64,000 bases of DNA from Terriglobales bacterium (lineage in GTDB: Bacteria; Acidobacteriota; Terriglobia; Bryobacterales; Bryobacteraceae): NCBI GenBank assembly GCA_027485675.1, contig JAIXQP010000021.1:62001-126000 (forward strand), written 5' to 3'. Positions 59,320-64,000 of this stretch are shown piece after piece. The position numbers and the translations under genes are program-made. Below the pieces are notes generated by a model that had not been told where the DNA came from, made no database searches, and saw only the letters and a program-made list of their open reading frames with translations. The first letter of the stretch is position 1. Every line of letters begins with the position of its first letter.

Positions 59320-61520
59320 CCGCGCTCGCCCTCCTCACCACCGCCCTTTGGGGCCAGGCTTCGGTCGAGTTCCACGCCGTCGACCCCACCGGTCTACCCG
59401 TCGCCGGAGCCACCGTCCGCCTTCGCCATGCCGCCACCGGCCAGGAACTACGCTGCAACACAAATGCAACTGGATCCTGCTCGCTGACCCTGACTCAAAC
59501 CGGCGAACATCGCATCTTCGCCACCGCCGCCGATCTGTCCGCCACACTCCCCTTGCCCGCGGCAGCCGTCGTCACCATTCCTCTTGAGCCCGCACTCCTC
59601 CGCACGGCCGTCACCGTCGTCAGCGGCTCCCGCATCGAGGAACTCCAAGACGAGTCCCCCACCAAAGTCGACGCCATCACCCGCGCCCAGATCGAATCCA
59701 CTGGCTACGAACGCGTCTCTGATGTGCTCCAGGAACTGCCCGGCGTCCTCGTCCGCCGCGGCAATACCGCCACCGTCGGCGGCGAACAGATTCAGGGCAT
59801 CGACTCCCGCCAAGTCCTCGTCCTCCAGGACGGCCTGCCCGTCCCCGGCGCCCGCGGCATCAAGTCCGGAGTCGTCAACCTCAACCGCCAGTCCTCCGGA
59901 CGCCTCGGCCGCATCGAAGTCGCCAAAGGCACCGCCTCTTCCATTTATGGCTCCGACGCCATCGGCGGCGTGATCAACATGATCACCCAAGAGCCGCAAA
60001 CCCCATGGGAAGGCGGGTTCCTGCTTTCCGGCGGCAGCCTCGGCATGCTCGATAGCCGCGTCGACCTCGGCGCCCGCCGCGACCGCTTCTCCTTCTATCT
60101 CAACGGCGGCACCAACCGGATGGACTCCTACACCCTCTTCCCCAACGCAGCCACCACCGTCGGACCAGACACCCGGCGCCACGACATCCTGTTCAAAACT
60201 CGCGCCCAGTTGCTCTCCAACTTCTCCCTGGGCTTCACCGCCAACGCCTATCGCAATCGGGACGAGGGCCGCAACGTCAGTGAAACCGGACTGGTCTCAG
60301 GTGTCGGCATCGACTCTACCCAATCCTACGCCCTCGTCGCCGACTGGACCCTGAATCCCTCCACGGTCCTGCAAGCGCGCGCCTACTCGGCCCGCTACGA
60401 CGAAAACAGCATCAGCACCCCCATCGGTCGGCCCGGCCCTCCCGCCCCCGCCAATCTCAACGAACAGCTCAACCGGCTCGACGCCACCATCTCCCGCCAG
60501 GTCGGCGGTCACCTCCTGCAAGGCGGCGCCGAATGGGCTCAAACGCTCTATCGCGGTGCCAACCGCCTCGTCGGCGACAACGTCGGCCAACAAGTCACAG
60601 CCAGGGACTTCTGGATCCAGGACAAATGGCAAATCCGTCCCCGCCTCACTCTCACCATCGGCGGCCGCGTCACTAACCATAGCCTCTTCGGCGGCGCCGC
60701 CGTTCCCCGCGCCGGCATCGTCTACCGGCTCAACGACTCTATCCTCCTCCGCGCCTCCTTCGGCATGGGCTTCCGCGCCCCGGACCTCGGCCAGCTCTAC
60801 TTCCGCTTCGCCAACCCCGCTACCTTCTATCAGGTCATCGGCAATCCGAACCTCAACCCCGAACACAGCCAAAGCTGGCAAACCGGCGTTACCTTCCGCC
60901 GCGCCCGCTACCGCCTCGGCGTCACCCTCTTCCGCAATAACGTCCGCGACCTCATCGATACCCTCTTGATCGGCACGCCCCGCACCCGCGACGAACTGAA
61001 CGGCCTGCTCGTCAACTTCGGCATCCCGCCCTTCTTCGACCCGTTGGTCAACCGGCAGACCTTCACCTATCTCAACCAGTCCCGCATCTTCACGCAGGGC
61101 GCCGAAATCGATGGCGAGTACGCCTTCACCCGCTCCTTCCGCGTCTCAGGCGCTTACACCTTCCTGCACGCCAAAGATGCCGTCAACAACCGCGGCCTCC
61201 CTCAACGGCACCGCCACACCGGCGTCGTGCGGGCCGACTACACCATCCCGAAGCTCGGCCTGCAGACCAACGTTCGCGGAGCCTTCTATAGCCACTGGCT
61301 CCTCAACGCCATCACCGGCACCCGCGGCCTCCCCTTCCAGATCTGGGACGCCTACGTCTCCCGGACTTGGCCCCGGCGCGTCGAAACCTTCTTCACCGTC
61401 GACAACCTCAACAACAGCCGCGACGCCAAACTCCAGCTCCCCGTCCCCAGCTTCGACCGCCCCGACTACGGCCGGACCTACCGCGCCGGTCTCCGTTACC
61501 GCTTCGGCAAAACCGAATAA
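59310..61520 (+). CDS. TonB-dependent receptor (BtuB/FepA-like size)
   Basis: A 736-residue receptor, much shorter than the Oar-like ones. After a signal peptide (to about residue 15) comes a carboxypeptidase-regulatory-like domain (about 18-95), a plug (about 105-225: SDVLQELPGV, IQGIDSRQVLVLQDG, YGSDAIGGVINM) and a 22-stranded-type barrel ending in YRAGLRYRF, followed by GKTE. Size and plug resemble receptors for metal-chelates or cobalamin. The gene overlaps the Cys-pair protein by 10 bases, and the DUF4198-Kelch gene follows after 16 bases, so this is a three-gene operon. Confidence 0.93.
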   Translation: MRLAALALLTTALWGQASVEFHAVDPTGLPVAGATVRLRHAATGQELRCNTNATGSCSLTLTQTGEHRIFATAADLSATLPLPAAAVVTIPLEPALLRTAVTVVSGSRIEELQDESPTKVDAITRAQIESTGYERVSDVLQELPGVLVRRGNTATVGGEQIQGIDSRQVLVLQDGLPVPGARGIKSGVVNLNRQSSGRLGRIEVAKGTASSIYGSDAIGGVINMITQEPQTPWEGGFLLSGGSLGMLDSRVDLGARRDRFSFYLNGGTNRMDSYTLFPNAATTVGPDTRRHDILFKTRAQLLSNFSLGFTANAYRNRDEGRNVSETGLVSGVGIDSTQSYALVADWTLNPSTVLQARAYSARYDENSISTPIGRPGPPAPANLNEQLNRLDATISRQVGGHLLQGGAEWAQTLYRGANRLVGDNVGQQVTARDFWIQDKWQIRPRLTLTIGGRVTNHSLFGGAAVPRAGIVYRLNDSILLRASFGMGFRAPDLGQLYFRFANPATFYQVIGNPNLNPEHSQSWQTGVTFRRARYRLGVTLFRNNVRDLIDTLLIGTPRTRDELNGLLVNFGIPPFFDPLVNRQTFTYLNQSRIFTQGAEIDGEYAFTRSFRVSGAYTFLHAKDAVNNRGLPQRHRHTGVVRADYTIPKLGLQTNVRGAFYSHWLLNAITGTRGLPFQIWDAYVSRTWPRRVETFFTVDNLNNSRDAKLQLPVPSFDRPDYGRTYRAGLRYRFGKTE

Positions 61521-61536
61521 CTCAGGAATCCCGACT

Positions 61537-63060
61537 ATGAAATCACTCTTACTCTTTCTTACCTCTGTACTTACGGCCCACGCTCACTTTCTCTTCGTCG
61601 TCCCGTCCCCGGATGGCGCCCGCGCCACCCTCTTCCTGAGCGAAGACCTCAAGCCGGAAAAGGGCGTCCCCGCCGCCATGGTCGCCCCCGCGCGGCTTCA
61701 GCTTCGCCACCAGGGCCACGATCAACCACTCACCGTCGAAAAGCTCGGCGACACTTACCAGGTCACGTTGACCGGAACCGGCCCCCGCCTCCTCCACGGC
61801 CTCCTCGACCTCGGCTTCACCCGGGGCGGAAACTACCTGCTCCACTACCACCCCAAAACCATACTCAGCAGCCCCTTTGATGTAGCCGTCGGCACGACAC
61901 CGGTAGAAATCGTCCCCCACGGCAAACCCGGCGCGGTCACGCTCCAGGTCCTCGCCCACGGCAAGCCCCTCCCCCACGCCGAGATCAATCTCGTTCTCCC
62001 CGACGGCACGGCCAAGAAGGTGAAGACCAACGAAACCGGCACCTCCGAGGCCCTCTCCCTCCCCGGCCGCTACGGCGCCTGGGCCCGCTTCTGGGAGCCG
62101 GCCGAAGGCGTTCGCGACGGCAAGCCCTATGAACAGCTACGCCACTACGCAACCCTCGTCTTTGGTGCGCCCTACCCCGCCATGCCGGAAGCCACCTCCA
62201 GCTTCGGCTCCGTCGTCCACGATGGCTGGCTCTACGTCTACGGCGGCCACATCGCCAAGACACACTCCTACTCGAAGGAAGCCGTCTCCGGCCAGTTCCA
62301 CCGGCTTCGCCTGTCCGGCGCGCCCGTTTGGGAAAAACTGCCCTCCGGTCCCCCGCTCCAGGGCATGAACCTGGCGGCCCACGGCGGCATGATCTACCGC
62401 ATCGGCGGCATGGCGCCCCGCAATGAACCCTCCGCCCCGGCCGACATCCACTCCACCGCCGAATGCGCCCGCTTCAACCCCGCCACCAAAACCTGGGAAG
62501 CGATGCCCCCGCTGCCCCAGCCCCGCTCCTCGCATGATGTCGTCGTCCTCGGCGATCAACTTCTCGTCGCCGGCGGCTGGAACCTGCGCGGCAAGGAGCC
62601 CTCGGAGTGGGCAGATACCATCCTCACCCTCGACCTCAAAGCCGCCAAGCCGGAGTGGGTCGCCGCCCCGCAACCCTTCCGCCGCCGCGCCTTGATGGCC
62701 GTCGCTCACCACGGCAAGATGTACGTCATCGGCGGCTTCGATGAGAAGAACGCGATCCACCGCAGCGTCAGCGTCTTCGACCCCGCCACCAAAACCTGGA
62801 GCGAAGCCGCCAAACTCCCCGCCGGCAAGGGCCTCGGCTTCGCCCCGGCGGCCACGGCCCATCGCAACAAGCTCTATGTCAGCGTCTCCGATGGCACCCT
62901 GCTGCAACTCGACGAAGCCACCGGCGAATGGTCGAAGGTCGGCCTCTCCACCCCGCGCCTGGCCCATCGCCTCGCCGCCCACGGAGAGTCCATCCTCGCC
63001 CTCGGCGGCGCCGACCAGGGCAAGAACTTTGACCTGATCGACGCGATCGAACTCCGCTAA
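61537..63060 (+). CDS. DUF4198 domain-Kelch repeat fusion protein (exported)
   Basis: A 507-residue protein. The ATG at 61537, with AGGA upstream, gives the signal MKSLLLFLTSVLTAHA; cleavage after AHA would leave a mature N-terminal His. Residues about 16-215 match DUF4198, a periplasmic domain seen with nickel/cobalt/copper uptake genes. Residues about 220-507 form a Kelch-type beta-propeller with blades such as VVHDGWLYVYGGH, GGMIYRIGGMAP, GDQLLVAGGW and GKMYVIGGF. I know of no standard protein with this pairing. It is last in the structured-leader operon and may bind or present the receptor's ligand. Confidence 0.85.
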   Translation: MKSLLLFLTSVLTAHAHFLFVVPSPDGARATLFLSEDLKPEKGVPAAMVAPARLQLRHQGHDQPLTVEKLGDTYQVTLTGTGPRLLHGLLDLGFTRGGNYLLHYHPKTILSSPFDVAVGTTPVEIVPHGKPGAVTLQVLAHGKPLPHAEINLVLPDGTAKKVKTNETGTSEALSLPGRYGAWARFWEPAEGVRDGKPYEQLRHYATLVFGAPYPAMPEATSSFGSVVHDGWLYVYGGHIAKTHSYSKEAVSGQFHRLRLSGAPVWEKLPSGPPLQGMNLAAHGGMIYRIGGMAPRNEPSAPADIHSTAECARFNPATKTWEAMPPLPQPRSSHDVVVLGDQLLVAGGWNLRGKEPSEWADTILTLDLKAAKPEWVAAPQPFRRRALMAVAHHGKMYVIGGFDEKNAIHRSVSVFDPATKTWSEAAKLPAGKGLGFAPAATAHRNKLYVSVSDGTLLQLDEATGEWSKVGLSTPRLAHRLAAHGESILALGGADQGKNFDLIDAIELR

Positions 63061-63065
63061 CCCAA

Positions 63066-63623
63066 CTAGTGCTCGTGCAGGCATTCGGGGTAACTGCCCA
63101 AAATGGCATTACCCCGGAAGCCTAACGTATCGCCCATCCCCGCCTTCGAAGTCCAGTAACCATCCGCCGTCAACGCCTTCACGGCCTTGAAGAACCGTTC
63201 CCCCACCCCCTTCACCGGCCCAGCGTCGCACCGCGCGCACAACGGCTCCAAAATCGCCAACTGCGCCTTTTCGTCTAACTCGGCAAACGGCCGCCCCTTG
63301 GTCTGCTTTGTCATCCAGGCTAGCCCCGCGGCAAACAACTTCTGCTGCGCCGGATTCTTACTCACCACAAAGTCGATATATGCCGGCACCCCGGCCGCCC
63401 CCGCTCCCGACGTGTCTGTCGCGGGAATAATCCGCTCCGCCATCGCCGCCACCGTGGCGAAGTCGGCCTTGCTGAAGTAACTCGGCTCCGGCAGCGCCGC
63501 CTGGCCGCTTACTTTCCCGTGCGTTCCCTCGTGCTGCGCGTATAACTCATCGGCCGCAAACGGAAACGCGCACGTCGCCGAAATCGACCCGATAATCTTC
63601 AATGCATCCCGGCGCTCAGCCAT
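63066..63623 (-). CDS. Gluconate 2-dehydrogenase subunit 3 family protein
   Basis: A 185-residue protein with a Tat signal (ERRDALKIIGSISATCAF) and the subunit-3 fold (FATVAAMAERIIPATDTSGAGAAGVPAYID). It is the small subunit that accompanies a GMC-type dehydrogenase, here the next gene upstream, with start and stop overlapping as TAATG. The pair oxidises a sugar, sugar acid or alcohol in the periplasm and passes electrons to a cytochrome; the cytochrome subunit is outside the window if present. Confidence 0.9.
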   Translation of the reverse strand: MAERRDALKIIGSISATCAFPFAADELYAQHEGTHGKVSGQAALPEPSYFSKADFATVAAMAERIIPATDTSGAGAAGVPAYIDFVVSKNPAQQKLFAAGLAWMTKQTKGRPFAELDEKAQLAILEPLCARCDAGPVKGVGERFFKAVKALTADGYWTSKAGMGDTLGFRGNAILGSYPECLHEH

Positions 63624-64000
63624 TAGAGTTCTCCCTTCTTCGCCCGCGCGGCCATATGCTCGGCCGTCCGCGCCGCCAACGCCATAATCGTATGCGTCGG
63701 GTTCTTCTCCGATGCTGACGGAAACACGCTCCCGTCCAGCACAAACAGGTTCTTCACGTCATGCGTCTGGCAGTAGGAGTTCACCACCGAAGTCCGCGGG
63801 TCGTTCCCCATCCGCGCCCCGCCTAACTCGTGATTGGTCCGCGGCTCCTCCCACACCCTCTGGATCTTCGCCCCCGCCGCCAGCATAATCTCCTTCGACC
63901 AGTTCTGCATATCTTTGAAGATCTTCCAATCGTTCGCCATCCAGGTTACGTGCCTTCGCGCCGAAGGCAACCCGTACTGGTCTAACTTCGCATAATCCAA
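63623..64000 (-). CDS. GMC oxidoreductase, C-terminal part (cut by window edge)
   Basis: The last 125 residues of a GMC-type flavoprotein, running out of the window. The conserved C-terminal block is present: the substrate-site His in TNHELGGARMG, then VLDGSVFPSASEKNPTHTIMALAARTAEHM, where the Asn-Pro and Thr-His support FAD and catalysis. This fits the large subunit of a gluconate dehydrogenase-like enzyme and agrees with the subunit-3 gene that follows with a one-base overlap. The FAD-binding N-terminus is not visible here. Confidence 0.88.
   Translation of the reverse strand: MDYAKLDQYGLPSARRHVTWMANDWKIFKDMQNWSKEIMLAAGAKIQRVWEEPRTNHELGGARMGNDPRTSVVNSYCQTHDVKNLFVLDGSVFPSASEKNPTHTIMALAARTAEHMAARAKKGEL

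Noticed and set aside
1-64000. CRISPR array, tRNA/rRNA genes, prophage or transposon
   Set aside because: No regularly spaced repeats, cloverleaf or rRNA-like stretch, integrase or transposase was seen on either strand.

Overview
The window is high-GC, densely coded DNA that most resembles an Acidobacteriota chromosome of the Bryobacterales/Solibacter type. This is inferred from gene content only: long Oar-like TonB-dependent receptors with N-terminal carboxypeptidase-regulatory domains, repeated DUF1501/DUF1549-DUF1553 and DUF1552/DUF1592 pairs, many Tat-exported enzymes, a membrane-anchored Ser/Thr kinase, and a PEP-CTERM protein. No tRNA, rRNA, CRISPR array, prophage or insertion sequence was found. 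No stretch longer than about 300 bases lacks a gene; the longest gaps are 58827-59097 and 53003-53192, both described as features.

Layout. 1-3934: the tail of a TonB receptor, a short-chain dehydrogenase, and a sugar isomerase / isomerase / Gfo-Idh-MocA dehydrogenase operon. 3969-8943: a large hybrid sensor kinase, a CYTH-domain protein and a small membrane protein. 9076-15367: a four-gene MoxR / DUF58 / BatA-like / double-vWA operon. 15400-18156: a Tat-exported SelA-like PLP enzyme and a Ser/Thr kinase with an N-terminal membrane domain. 18153-22993 (minus): isomerase, DUF1501 and cytochrome-type DUF1549/DUF1553. 23056-28685: creatininase-like protein, an Oar-like receptor and a DegT-type PLP enzyme. 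28663-33033 (minus): DUF1592, DUF1552, racemase-like and PA14 genes, followed upstream by a PEP-CTERM protein. 33809-39857 (minus): a probable operon of Rrf2 regulator, monoheme protein, LamG-containing DUF1549/DUF1553 protein and DUF1501 protein. It diverges from an HbpS/GlcG-like exported protein, with a palindromic operator between them. 40409-45348: an HhH protein, an enolase-superfamily protein, class II aldolase, NTF2-like, ThuA-like and amidohydrolase genes. 45370-53002: a NarL-type two-component system divergent from an RND efflux operon (adaptor, pump, TolC-like). 53193-55371: an imidazolonepropionase-like protein that has lost key residues, next to an intact glutamate formimidoyltransferase. 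55455-58826: a second full-length Oar-like receptor. 59098-63060: a small Cys-pair protein, a TonB receptor and a DUF4198-Kelch fusion behind a structured leader. 63066-64000 (minus): a gluconate-dehydrogenase-like pair cut by the window edge.

The parts most worth following up are the Rrf2-controlled cytochrome operon with its operator, the structured leader with a Shine-Dalgarno-masking hairpin at 58985-59093, the active-site-depleted HutI paralogue paired with FtcD, the interleaved inverted repeats at 33034-33079, and a recurring -10-like hexamer placed 6-8 nt before start codons, which suggests leaderless transcripts.
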